Assembly (NCBI GenBank): GCA_964496595.1 | Contig: CAZCAI010000002.1 | Coordinates: 1-64,000, forward strand | Length of the DNA: 64,000 bases | Direction: 5' to 3' | From: JAAAOZ01 sp964496595 | GTDB lineage: Bacteria; Chloroflexota; Anaerolineae; B4-G1; SLSP01 | Shown: piece after piece, positions 51,217 to 60,278 of the stretch | Layout: each line of letters opens with the position of its first letter | Position numbering within the stretch: the first letter of the stretch is position 1 | Program-made: the position numbers and the translations under genes | Notes under the pieces: model-generated | Databases searched by the model: none | What the model saw: the letters and a program-made list of their open reading frames with translations, nothing else | What the model was told of the DNA's origin: nothing

Positions 51217-53988
51217 ATGAGTGCATGGCATACAATGACACGCGAGCATGCCCTGGAGAAGCTCAACGCCGTTCCCGAGGGGCTATCCTCAGATGAAGTT
51301 GAGGAGCGTTTGGCCCAGTATGGGTCTAACGAACTGGAGGAACGAGGATTACGCAGCCCGTGGAAGGTGCTGATAGGACAATTTACAGAGATCATGGTCG
51401 TGGTGCTGCTTATTGCCGCGGGGATTTCCCTGGCTATGAGCCATACCACTGATGCGATTGTGATCCTCATCATCGTGATCCTCAATGCAATCCTCGGCTT
51501 CACGCAGGAGTACCGCGCCGAGCGGGCGATGGCCGCGCTTAAGGAGATGTCAGTTCCCACAGTTCGGGTCCGCCGCGATGGGCAGATTCGGGAGGTCGAG
51601 GCTACCAGCCTCGTGCCGGGGGACATTATTCTGCTGGAAGCCGGGGACCGGATCCCCGCCGACGCTCGCGTTATCGAGTCGGTTAACTTACGAATCGAGG
51701 AAGCGGCGCTGACCGGAGAATCCGTGCCGGTAAGCAAATCGGAGGCTCCGTTTGAGGACGAAGGCCTACCTCTCGGAGATCGCCGCAATATGGTCTTTAT
51801 GGGCACGGCCGTTACCTATGGGCGCGGCACTGCGCTCGTCGTCGAGACGGGCATGGAGACAGAGCTGGGCAACATCGCCGACATGCTCCAACAGGTCTCG
51901 GAGGAGCGGACGCCACTGCAACGCAAGATGGCAGAGCTGGGCAAATGGCTGGCGATTGCTTCCATCGTTTTAGTCAGCATCGTCTTTGCCGTCGGCGTCT
52001 GGCAGGGCGGCAGCATCGGCGAAATGTTCCTGACCGCCGTCAGTCTCGCCGTGGCCGCAGTTCCAGAAGGCCTACCGGCGGTAGTTACCATCGCTCTGGC
52101 TCTGGGCGCGCAGCGTATGGTCAGGCGTCAAGCCCTCATTCGCAAGCTGCCCGCTGTGGAGACCTTAGGCTCAGTAACGACCATCTGTTCAGATAAGACG
52201 GGCACGCTGACCGAAAACCGCATGACGGTGACGGTTCTGGATGTGGCGGGGAAGACTCTGAATCTCACCACCCATCTGAAGCACACCGGTGCGACCCTCT
52301 CACCTGACGACGAGCCGATTGTCGAACCTGATCCCCAGATCGCCCTGTTGTTGGCCGGCGGCGCGATGTGTAACGATGCCAGTCTTGAACCTGTGGATGA
52401 CAAACCCAACGCTTACGAAGCCCTGGGCGACCCCACAGAAGGGGCAATCGTCGTCGCCGCAGCCCGATTGGGAATGTGGAAGGCCGAGATGGAAAAGCTT
52501 ATGCCGCGGGTCGCCGAGGTGCCCTTCACCTCAGAGCGCAAGCGAATGACGACGGTCCATCGCGCACCCCAGACATCCGAACTCTCCGGTAACAGTCAAT
52601 TGAGCTACCTGCCGGCAGACATCCCGAAGAGCGGCTATGTACTCTTCACCAAGGGCGCGGTCGACCAGATGCTGGGTATTTGCGACCGCGTCTGGAACGA
52701 AGGGGAGATCGAGCCATTGGACGAGACGTGGCGCTCCCGCATCGAGCAGGCTAACAATGAATTGGCCCAGGACGGGATGCGCGTCTTAGGCGTGACAATG
52801 CGCCACCTGGACGAGGCGCCTGATCAAGCTGATGAAGAGGCCATCGAGGCTGAGGAAATATTCATTGGTCTTATCGGCATGATCGATCCCCCACGTTCCG
52901 AGGTGCGCGACGCGGTGGCTGAATGCCGCACCGCCGGCATCCGCCCGGTGATGATCACTGGCGATCATCCCCTAACGGCGCTCCATATCGCCCGCGATTT
53001 GGGCATCGTCCAGGCCGGTGAAGAGGACGATCACCACGTAATCACAGGCAAACAACTGGCCAAGATGTCAGTCGCAGATTTGGAGGAACACGTCCGCGAG
53101 ATTTCAGTCTATGCCCGCGTCAGCCCGGAGCACAAGGTCAAGATCGTGGAAGCCTTGAAGGATCAAGGCGAAATCGTAGCGATGACCGGGGATGGGGTCA
53201 ACGACGCCCCGGCCCTCAAGCGCGCCGACATCGGCGTCGCGATGGGCATCACGGGCACGGACGTGAGCAAAGAGGCCGCTGATATGGTGCTGTTAGACGA
53301 CAATTTCGCGACCATCGTCCATGCCGTTGAAGAGGGGCGCACCATCTACGAGAACATCCGCAAGTTCGTCAAGTACACGATGTCCAGCAACATCGGAGAG
53401 ATTCTGGTGATGCTGGTGGCGCCGTTGGCCGGTCTCCCCATCCCGCTGAATGCGATCCAAATCCTGTGGATCAACCTGGTGACCGACGGCTTGCCGGGTC
53501 TGGCGCTAAGTGTAGAGCCTGCTGCGCCTGATACGATGCAACGCCCCCCGCACGCGCCCAACGAAAGCGTGCTGGCGCGCGGGCTGGGAACGTACATGTT
53601 ATGGGTAGGGCCTCTGATGGGCCTCGTTGCCCTCCTTCCCGAGTTCTTAGCGGCGGCGGGCTTGGGTGGCATGACGCTAGAAGGCGAAGCGTTCCATACG
53701 GTGGTCTTTACGACGCTGGCGCTGGCGCAGATGGGGAATGCCTTAGCCATCCGCTCCGACCGCCTCATGCTGATGCAACTTGGCCTCTTTACGAACCCCT
53801 TCCTGCTAGGCTCCGTAGCCCTGACCTTCCTGCTGCAAATGGCCGTCGTCTATGTGCCCTTCCTGCAGAACATCTTCGATACTGTCCCCCTCAGCTTGGA
53901 GCAACTCTTAATCAGCCTGGGCTTCAGCACTATCGTCTTCATCGTTGTTGAAGTGGTGAAGTGGATCCGGCAGCAGATCGAAAAGTGA
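51217..53988 (+). CDS. P2-type calcium-transporting ATPase
   Basis: A 923-aa cation pump. The N-terminal cation ATPase domain (MTREHALEKLNAVPEGLSSDEVEERLAQYG) precedes the actuator motif ALTGESVPV. Helix 4 carries AAVPEGLPAVVTIALALGAQRM, the PEGLP form typical of P2A/P2B Ca2+ pumps. The phosphorylated Asp is in CSDKTGTLTENRMTV near residue 326, the hinge MTGDGVNDAPALKRADIG is near 655, and ITGDHPLTA lies before it. NAIQILWINLVTDGLPGLALSVEP belongs to helix 6. It exports Ca2+ (or another divalent ion) from the cytosol. The ATG follows AAAAAGGAGAAACAAGTT. Confidence 0.93.
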   Translation: MSAWHTMTREHALEKLNAVPEGLSSDEVEERLAQYGSNELEERGLRSPWKVLIGQFTEIMVVVLLIAAGISLAMSHTTDAIVILIIVILNAILGFTQEYRAERAMAALKEMSVPTVRVRRDGQIREVEATSLVPGDIILLEAGDRIPADARVIESVNLRIEEAALTGESVPVSKSEAPFEDEGLPLGDRRNMVFMGTAVTYGRGTALVVETGMETELGNIADMLQQVSEERTPLQRKMAELGKWLAIASIVLVSIVFAVGVWQGGSIGEMFLTAVSLAVAAVPEGLPAVVTIALALGAQRMVRRQALIRKLPAVETLGSVTTICSDKTGTLTENRMTVTVLDVAGKTLNLTTHLKHTGATLSPDDEPIVEPDPQIALLLAGGAMCNDASLEPVDDKPNAYEALGDPTEGAIVVAAARLGMWKAEMEKLMPRVAEVPFTSERKRMTTVHRAPQTSELSGNSQLSYLPADIPKSGYVLFTKGAVDQMLGICDRVWNEGEIEPLDETWRSRIEQANNELAQDGMRVLGVTMRHLDEAPDQADEEAIEAEEIFIGLIGMIDPPRSEVRDAVAECRTAGIRPVMITGDHPLTALHIARDLGIVQAGEEDDHHVITGKQLAKMSVADLEEHVREISVYARVSPEHKVKIVEALKDQGEIVAMTGDGVNDAPALKRADIGVAMGITGTDVSKEAADMVLLDDNFATIVHAVEEGRTIYENIRKFVKYTMSSNIGEILVMLVAPLAGLPIPLNAIQILWINLVTDGLPGLALSVEPAAPDTMQRPPHAPNESVLARGLGTYMLWVGPLMGLVALLPEFLAAAGLGGMTLEGEAFHTVVFTTLALAQMGNALAIRSDRLMLMQLGLFTNPFLLGSVALTFLLQMAVVYVPFLQNIFDTVPLSLEQLLISLGFSTIVFIVVEVVKWIRQQIEK

Positions 53989-54118
53989 GCGCCGTCTACG
54001 ACGAACCGTTGAGTCCCAGCCGCCAGAGCTCCAATCCCGGCGGCTGGACTCAACCGACGTACTTGAGATGGCGTCAAGGTCGCGCGTTTTGTGGAGAGTT
54101 ACTTGTGTTTAAGGAAAT

Positions 54119-56479
54119 ATGATGAATATGATGAACGAACGTCATTTAAGGCGTGAACTCAATCTCCCTCAGGTGCTTATGTTGGGCACAGCGGGCACGA
54201 TTGCCGCAGAGATCTTTGTCCTCACCGGCCACGCGGCCGGAAAGGCCGGGCCTGCCAGCGTGCTCGTCCTGCTCTTAGTAGGTCTGTTGAGTAGCGCCTT
54301 TGCCCTGAACTACGCGGAACTGGCCACCACGTATCCCGTGGCAGGAGGGGCGCTCACCTACGTGCGTCGAGCCTACGGCAACGGATTGCGCGCCTTTCTC
54401 GTAGGCTCGATGGACAGCCTGTCCAGCGCCTTCTACGCGGCGCTCTCTGCCGTGGGTTTCGCTTACTCACTGAGAATCTTTTTGCCCTTTATCCCTATCG
54501 TTCCGACAGCGCTGATGGTCGTGCTGGCTTTCACGATATTGCATCTGTTTGGCGTGAGCAACGTAGGCCGTGCGCAGATGATCCTGGGCGGTATCTTGCT
54601 CACACTGCTAGGAATCTACGTGGTAGCCGGGCTGATACTGCCCCATGGTTTCAGCTGGGAGCGGTTTGCGCCGGGGGGTGAGGTTTTCGTCTACGACGGT
54701 ATCGGCGCCAATATTGCGATGATGTTGGGCACCATGGCCCTTATCTTTAACGCCTTCGTTGGCTTTGAACTCATCGCCGACGACGCCGAGGAGGTGTCGA
54801 ATCCTTCCCGCAATATACCCATCGCACTATTGGGCAGTCTGGCTGTCATCACGCTCATTTACACCGTGGTTACGCTGGTTACCCTGGGCACAGTACCGTG
54901 GCAGGAGCTGGCGGGCTCGGAGGCAGCCCTGACCCAAGCCGTCACGCGATTCCTACCAGGTGTCGGCCCGGTACTCATCGGCATCGCCGGCATCATCGCC
55001 ACTCTGACGAGCATCAATACGGCGATGTTGAGCGCCACACGTGAGGCAATGACCTTGAGCCGGCTGGGACTGTGGCCCAAAGCTATGGCGCGTCTGGGCC
55101 GGCTGCGCACCCCTTACGTCGCCATCCTCCTCATCGGCGCCGTGGTCGGTCTTGTGTCGGCCTTAGGGGTGGTCACTTTACTGGGCTACATCTCCAGTTC
55201 GGGCTATCTGTTCGTTATGTTTTGGTCCGGTTTGGCCATGGTTCGGCTCCGTCGGCTGGAGCCGGATGTCGAGCGCCCTTTCCATGCGCCTCTTTTTCCG
55301 ATCACGGCCTACGTTCAGGTCGGTACCTGCGTCGTGGTCATTGCCTTTACTGCGCCGCAAGCGCTCGCCTTTGGCGGCGCCGTGCTCCTTATCCTCACTG
55401 CCATCTACTATATGCGGCGGCCCCTTGCGGCCGCCGCGAGCGGGCGCACCGCGGCGGCGGAGCGAGCCCGCGATCGTCTGTTGGTGGCTGTAGCTAACCC
55501 CAGCACGGCGGACAGCCTGGCGCGTCTCGCAGCCAATCTTTCGGAGGAACAAGCCGGCAGTCTCATGGAGATTCTGGCCGTCGCCCCGATGAATGGGCAG
55601 AATTGTGCCCCAGGCGCCTTGGAACGCGAGTGCACTCAAACTCAAAGGGCCCTGCTGAGCCAGGTAGCCAAGGCAATGGCGGATCGCAATGTGCCCTTCT
55701 ACACCGAGGTCCGCACAGCGGACGACGTGGTCGGCGGCATCCTCGAAGAGATCAGTTATCGTGACGACATCCGGCTCCTGCTGATGGGATGGCCGGGGCG
55801 ACTGGACCTTGCGGCGCAGCAGGAACACCCTGTCGCGCGCTTGCTGAGGGAGTGCCCTGTGGATATGGCTGTCTATCTCAACCGCAGCATCGTCGAGCAC
55901 CCCCGGCGCGTGCTGGTGCCTTTTGGCGGCGGCGTCCATGCCCGCCTGGCGCTGAGACTCGCCGCTCAGTTGGTCGCGCCGCAGGGAGGTGAAGTAGTAG
56001 CGCTTCGCTTCCTCGAGACGCTCGCAGGGGAGATCCCTGTGGAAGAGGCGGTGATCGAGGGCAACGAGATGGTGGACGTGGTTGGCGAGGGATTGCCAGA
56101 TGGCGACGATGAGCTGCATGACGAGTTGATGTTGGCTTACGAGGAGATCGAGGCCGGTCTCGGTTACGTGCCCGACAACGTGAGCGTGAAGGTTGTGGTT
56201 GACACAGACATCGCTCAAGGCACACGGGAGGAGTTGATGACAGGGGATTATGACCTGGTCGTCATCGGGGCGGCCCTGGCCTACGCCATGGAATCGGATC
56301 TGTTTGGCTCGTTGCCCACAGCGGTGGCGGAGTCGGCGCCCACCTCGGTACTCTTGGTACGGCGGTACGAACCGGAACCGGTGACCTGGATGCGGCGGCA
56401 TGTCAAGGAAATCGTTGAGACCCACCGGAAAACCAATCGTGATACGGAGACGTTTGTAAACACAAAGCTAGCTACCTGA
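54119..56479 (+). CDS. APC-family permease fused to two USP-like domains, copy 1
   Basis: A 786-aa protein. Residues ~10-430 form an amino acid/polyamine/organocation permease with 12 expected helices, beginning LMLGTAGTIAAEIFVLTG and containing GFELIADDAEEVSNPSRNIP and SINTAMLSATREAMTLSRLG. From about 445, a first USP-like domain (RDRLLVAVANPSTADSLARLAANLSEEQAG) and from ~595 a second (RRVLVPFGGGVHARLALRLAAQLV) follow, ending DLVVIGAALAYAMESDLFGSL and TSVLLVRRYEPEPVTWMRR. The USP nucleotide motif is degenerate. The tail may sense or gate transport. The start, ATG at 54119, sits after AAGGAAAT. Confidence 0.85.
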   Translation: MMNMMNERHLRRELNLPQVLMLGTAGTIAAEIFVLTGHAAGKAGPASVLVLLLVGLLSSAFALNYAELATTYPVAGGALTYVRRAYGNGLRAFLVGSMDSLSSAFYAALSAVGFAYSLRIFLPFIPIVPTALMVVLAFTILHLFGVSNVGRAQMILGGILLTLLGIYVVAGLILPHGFSWERFAPGGEVFVYDGIGANIAMMLGTMALIFNAFVGFELIADDAEEVSNPSRNIPIALLGSLAVITLIYTVVTLVTLGTVPWQELAGSEAALTQAVTRFLPGVGPVLIGIAGIIATLTSINTAMLSATREAMTLSRLGLWPKAMARLGRLRTPYVAILLIGAVVGLVSALGVVTLLGYISSSGYLFVMFWSGLAMVRLRRLEPDVERPFHAPLFPITAYVQVGTCVVVIAFTAPQALAFGGAVLLILTAIYYMRRPLAAAASGRTAAAERARDRLLVAVANPSTADSLARLAANLSEEQAGSLMEILAVAPMNGQNCAPGALERECTQTQRALLSQVAKAMADRNVPFYTEVRTADDVVGGILEEISYRDDIRLLLMGWPGRLDLAAQQEHPVARLLRECPVDMAVYLNRSIVEHPRRVLVPFGGGVHARLALRLAAQLVAPQGGEVVALRFLETLAGEIPVEEAVIEGNEMVDVVGEGLPDGDDELHDELMLAYEEIEAGLGYVPDNVSVKVVVDTDIAQGTREELMTGDYDLVVIGAALAYAMESDLFGSLPTAVAESAPTSVLLVRRYEPEPVTWMRRHVKEIVETHRKTNRDTETFVNTKLAT

Positions 56480-56493
56480 CACTTTCATATCTA

Positions 56494-56595
56494 AACCTCC
56501 CGCAGGCTTGGATTTGCCTCGTGATAAGCATGATGGGTACTTTTAGAGGCTTTTTTCGGTCAATTGTGCTCAACCTTCAACCTGCGGGAGGTTGG
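56494..56595. repeat. Variant inverted doublet between the two APC-USP genes
   Basis: AACCTCCCGCAGGCTTGG (56494-56511) and AACCTGCGGGAGGTTGG (56579-56595) are inverted copies about 84 bp apart, in the same layout as repeat A but with a CCCGC core in place of TTCGC. The right arm ends just before the leader of the second APC-USP gene. Confidence 0.6.
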
Positions 56596-56636
56596 CAAAC
56601 TGTCGGGTGGCTAGAACACAAAGGAGACTTAACTTA

Positions 56637-58934
56637 ATGAATATGGTACGTCGACTGGAGAGAGAGCTTGGATTGGGGCATACCATTATGTTGGGGACGG
56701 CGGGAACAATCGCGGCGTCGATCTTTGTGTTGACAGGTCCGGTGGCAGAGCGCATGGGGCCGGCCAGTGTGGTTATGCTTCTGCTTCTGGGTATCCTCAA
56801 CATCAGCGTAGCTCTCAACTTCTCTGAACTCAGCACAACCTATCCTGTGACCGGTGGAGCCTTGACCTATGTCAGAGAGGCTTATAGCGCGGGATTATTG
56901 GCCTTTCTGGTCGGCTCGCTGGATTGTCTGTCGGGCACCTTTTATGGCGCTCTTTCAGCCATTGGCTTTGCGTACTCCCTTGAGGTTATCTTGCCATGGA
57001 TTCCCATCGTCCCCACAGCTCTCGCGGTCATCGCGCTGTTTACCGTCCTGAATGTGCTGGGCACCAACTATGTAGGCCGGGCTCAACTGCTGCTCGGCGG
57101 TGTATTGATAGCGATGCTGATTGGCTATATCGTGGTGGGCTTCCTAAGCCCCACCGGCTTCTCATGGAATACTTACATACCCACAGACGACTTTTTCATC
57201 CACGACGGGTTTAGCGCTAATATCCTGGCCTTGTTCGGAGCATTTGCGCTCATCTTCAATGCATTCGTTGGCTTCGATATCATCGCGGACGACGCTGAGG
57301 AGGTCATCAATCCTAACCGCAATCTTCCCATCGCCATACTCACCAGCCTGGGCCTGGTTACCGTCATTTACGTGGGCGTCACACTGGTCACGCTGGGCAC
57401 AGTCCCGTGGTTTGAATTGGCCGGTTCAAACCAGGCCTTGAGTACGGCGGCGGACAAATTCCTACCGCGCTGGGGGGCGCCGCTTATCGCATTCACCGGC
57501 ATCATCGCCACGTTGACCAGCGCTAACACCGCCATCCTGGCTGCCACCCATGAGTCGCTATCGCTGGCCCGCGATGGCTTGTGGCCACGCTTTATGAGCC
57601 GCCTGGGGCGCATGCGCACGCCCTACGCCGCCGCCCTATCGATGGGGGCCATTGCAGCCGTTATGTCCACGATAGGCGTGGTTGAGTTCTTAAGTTACAT
57701 TTCCAGTACCGGGTACCTCTTTGTTACTTTCTGGGCCAGCGTTGCCATGCTCCGCCTCCACAAACTCTATCCCAACATCGAGCGACCTTTCAAGGCGCCG
57801 TTTTTCCCATTGACGCCCTACCTTGCAATGGCTACAAGCGTGATCGCCACCGCCTTCGCCTCACCGGTGGCGCTGGCATTTCTCGGCGGCTTGCTCATCG
57901 TCTTAACCGCCGCTTATTTTCTACGCTCCCCCCTTGCAACGATGGCCCGAGAGCGCGCCACAGCGGCAGAAAAAGCCCGCGACCGTCTATTGGTGGCCGT
58001 GGCTAACCCCAGTACAGCAGATGGTCTGGCGCGTCTCGCGGCCAATCTTTCGGAGGAACAAGTCGGCAGCCCGATGGAACTCCTGGCCGTAGTTCCATCC
58101 TCAACACAAGCCGATCAGGCGCAGCGCTTCACCGAAATTCAGAGCACCCTGCTGGACAAGGTGTCCGAGTCACTGCAAGGCCGCAACGTACCCTTCTACA
58201 CCGAGGTCCGCACAGCAGACAACGTGGTCAGCGGCATTCTCCAAGAGATCAATTATCGTGACAACATCCGGCTCTTGCTGATGGGATGGCCGGGGCGACT
58301 GGACCATGAGGCGCGGCAAGAAAACCCTGTCGCGCGCTTGCTGAGGGAGTCCCCGGTGGATATGGCCGTCTATCTCAACCGTTGCACCGTCGAACGCCCC
58401 CGGCGCATTCTGGTGCCCTTCGGCGGCGGCGTCCATGCCCGCCTGGCGCTGAAACTCGCCGCCAAGCTGGTGACGCCGCAGGGAGGTGAAGTAGTAGCGC
58501 TTCGCTTCCTCGATACGCTCGAAGAGGATATCCCTGCGGAAGAGGCGGTGATCGAGGACGACGAGATGGTGGACGTGGCCCTTGCAGAGCTATCGGATGA
58601 ACACAGCGAGCTACACGACGAGCTGATGTTGGCTTATGAGGAGATCGAGGCTGGCTTTAGACTCGTGCCTGACAACGTGAGCGTGAAGGTCGTGGCCGGT
58701 ACAGACATCGCTCAAGGTACGCGGGAGGAGTTAATGACGGGGGATTATGACCTGGTCGTCATCGGGGCGGCCCTGGCCCACACGATAGAGTCGGATCTGT
58801 TTGGCTCGTTAACCATAGCGGTGGCCGAGTCGGCGCCCACCTCGGTGCTCTTGGTGCGGCGGTACGAACCGGAACCGGTGACCTGGATGCGGCGGCAGGT
58901 CAAGGAAATCGTTGAACCTGCCGACGAAAAATAA
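56637..58934 (+). CDS. APC-family permease fused to two USP-like domains, copy 2
   Basis: A 765-aa paralogue of the preceding gene with the same domain order: permease (MLGTAGTIAASIFVLTG, GFDIIADDAEEVINPNRNLP, SANTAILAATHESLSLARDG) and two USP-like domains (from ~430 and ~580), ending in VTWMRRQVKEIVEPADEK. By eye the DNA of the last ~230 bp is far closer to copy 1 than the permease half is. ATG at 56637 is chosen because AAAGGAG precedes it; a frame from 56592 starts inside the inverted doublet. Confidence 0.86.
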   Translation: MNMVRRLERELGLGHTIMLGTAGTIAASIFVLTGPVAERMGPASVVMLLLLGILNISVALNFSELSTTYPVTGGALTYVREAYSAGLLAFLVGSLDCLSGTFYGALSAIGFAYSLEVILPWIPIVPTALAVIALFTVLNVLGTNYVGRAQLLLGGVLIAMLIGYIVVGFLSPTGFSWNTYIPTDDFFIHDGFSANILALFGAFALIFNAFVGFDIIADDAEEVINPNRNLPIAILTSLGLVTVIYVGVTLVTLGTVPWFELAGSNQALSTAADKFLPRWGAPLIAFTGIIATLTSANTAILAATHESLSLARDGLWPRFMSRLGRMRTPYAAALSMGAIAAVMSTIGVVEFLSYISSTGYLFVTFWASVAMLRLHKLYPNIERPFKAPFFPLTPYLAMATSVIATAFASPVALAFLGGLLIVLTAAYFLRSPLATMARERATAAEKARDRLLVAVANPSTADGLARLAANLSEEQVGSPMELLAVVPSSTQADQAQRFTEIQSTLLDKVSESLQGRNVPFYTEVRTADNVVSGILQEINYRDNIRLLLMGWPGRLDHEARQENPVARLLRESPVDMAVYLNRCTVERPRRILVPFGGGVHARLALKLAAKLVTPQGGEVVALRFLDTLEEDIPAEEAVIEDDEMVDVALAELSDEHSELHDELMLAYEEIEAGFRLVPDNVSVKVVAGTDIAQGTREELMTGDYDLVVIGAALAHTIESDLFGSLTIAVAESAPTSVLLVRRYEPEPVTWMRRQVKEIVEPADEK

Positions 58935-59137
58935 TCACAAGACAAAAGCCGCCTAAAACAGAGCCGTCTAAATAAGTAGACGCGCGATTGGGAAGACGGA
59001 AAGCCTTAACAAATCCACCAACTTTTCCACGCTGGCGACCTTTGATGTGCTCAAAAGCTGATCGCGGAGCTGCACAAAGCCATCGTGCAGCGGATAGACT
59101 GAATAATGTAGAAACCACTCGCATTCGAGCCTATCAA

Positions 59138-59171
59138 CGGGTGATGCCGCTACCGGTATCACCCGTTTTTT
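59138..59171 (+). terminator. Terminator downstream of the APC-USP genes
   Basis: CGGGTGAT (59138-59145) pairs with ATCACCCG (59158-59165), with an inner CC/GG pair, followed by TTTTTT. It ends the plus-strand island and lies in the 362-bp gene-free stretch 58935-59296, which otherwise holds only a small hairpin (CGTCTA / TAGACG, 58965-58982). Confidence 0.88.
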
Positions 59172-59296
59172 CGACTCGCATCACGACGCTGGTTGCCAGG
59201 CGAGGTTGTCTATTTGAGCAAGAAGTTATACACTGGGATCAAGTTGAAAGCCCACGCGCCCTTACAAATAAAAACCCACAAGGAATTAGAGAAACT

Positions 59297-60223
59297 ATGA
59301 ACATCACAGATAATTTGGAAAAGCGACGCCTCTATCTGTACCTGGCGATCTCCTTTGGCATCGCCTGGGCGACCTTCCTGGCGATCTATCTCACCGGCGG
59401 CCTGGTCGATAGCCCGCTGGTCTTTCCCGAGGCCAACATCTCGCTCGCGTTGCTCCTGATGGCCGGGCCGGTGATGTCCGCGCCGGCGATTGCGCACCTG
59501 CTGACGCGCATCATCACCCGCGAGGGCTGGGGCGACGCGCGCTTACGGCCCCGCCCTTCGCGCAACTGGCTTTATTGGGCCATCGCCTGGTTCGCGCCGG
59601 GGATTCTGTCCATCTTGGGGGCAGCACTTTTCTTCTGGCTCTACCCCCGTTATTATGACCCCTCGCTCTCCATGCTGCAGCAGATGCTTGAGGAGAGCGC
59701 CGTCAACGTCGAGGCGACCAATCTCTGGTACTTGATCGGCGCGCAGATTTTCCAGGCCATCATGATCGCACCCGTGCTCAACAGCCTGGCCACCTTCGGC
59801 GAGGAGTTCGGCTGGCGCGCCTATCTCCAGCCCAAGCTGATGCCCCTGGGCCGGCGCCGCGCCTACCTGCTGACCGGCGTCATCTGGGGCGTCTGGCATT
59901 GGCCGGCCATCGCGATGGGCCACAACTACGGCTTCGACTATCCCGGCGCGCCCATCACGGGAATCTTGATGATGATTTGGTTCTGCGTCACGCTGGGAGT
60001 GCTGTTCGGGTGGCTCGCCGATCAAGCCAAAAGCGTGTGGCCGGCCGTCATCGGCCACGGCGCCATCAATGGGATCGCGGGCCTGGGCGTGTTGTTCGTG
60101 CAAGGCCAACCCAACCCCCTCCTGGGGCCGATGCCCGTAGGCTTCATCGGAAATCTGGGCTTCACCATCGTCGCCTTAGTCCTGTTCTTCCTCGTCATTC
60201 CGCGCGAGCATGCGCCCTCGTGA
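59297..60223 (+). CDS. CPBP family intramembrane metalloprotease
   Basis: A 308-aa protein with about eight membrane helices and the CPBP (Abi, Rce1-like) motifs: motif 1 TFGEEFGWRAYL (EExxxR) near residue 176, motif 2 GVIWGVWHWP near 197, and motif 3 VIGHGAINGI near 252. The family contains CAAX-prenyl proteases and bacteriocin-immunity proteins; the substrate here is unknown. ATG at 59297 is chosen since AAGGAATTAGAGAAACT precedes it; a longer frame from 58988 passes through the terminator. Confidence 0.85.
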   Translation: MNITDNLEKRRLYLYLAISFGIAWATFLAIYLTGGLVDSPLVFPEANISLALLLMAGPVMSAPAIAHLLTRIITREGWGDARLRPRPSRNWLYWAIAWFAPGILSILGAALFFWLYPRYYDPSLSMLQQMLEESAVNVEATNLWYLIGAQIFQAIMIAPVLNSLATFGEEFGWRAYLQPKLMPLGRRRAYLLTGVIWGVWHWPAIAMGHNYGFDYPGAPITGILMMIWFCVTLGVLFGWLADQAKSVWPAVIGHGAINGIAGLGVLFVQGQPNPLLGPMPVGFIGNLGFTIVALVLFFLVIPREHAPS

Positions 60224-60278
60224 GGCCTATGTCCATCGAGGCCCCGGGCCTTTCAATTGCGCCAAGATAGAGTAAGAT

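Noticed and set aside
55178..56425. A 415-codon minus-strand frame opposite the first APC-USP gene
   Set aside because: It has no start signal and no recognisable domain; the plus strand encodes a family-typical protein over the same bases.
58988..59125. Possible decayed gene fragment (KLIAELHKAIVQRID-like reading in one frame)
   Set aside because: The reading is short, needs a frameshift to extend, and matches no family I can name.
59138..59171. Repeat F member
   Set aside because: The CGGGTGAT stem with its U-tract is an ordinary terminator and lacks the GGATT-AGC core.
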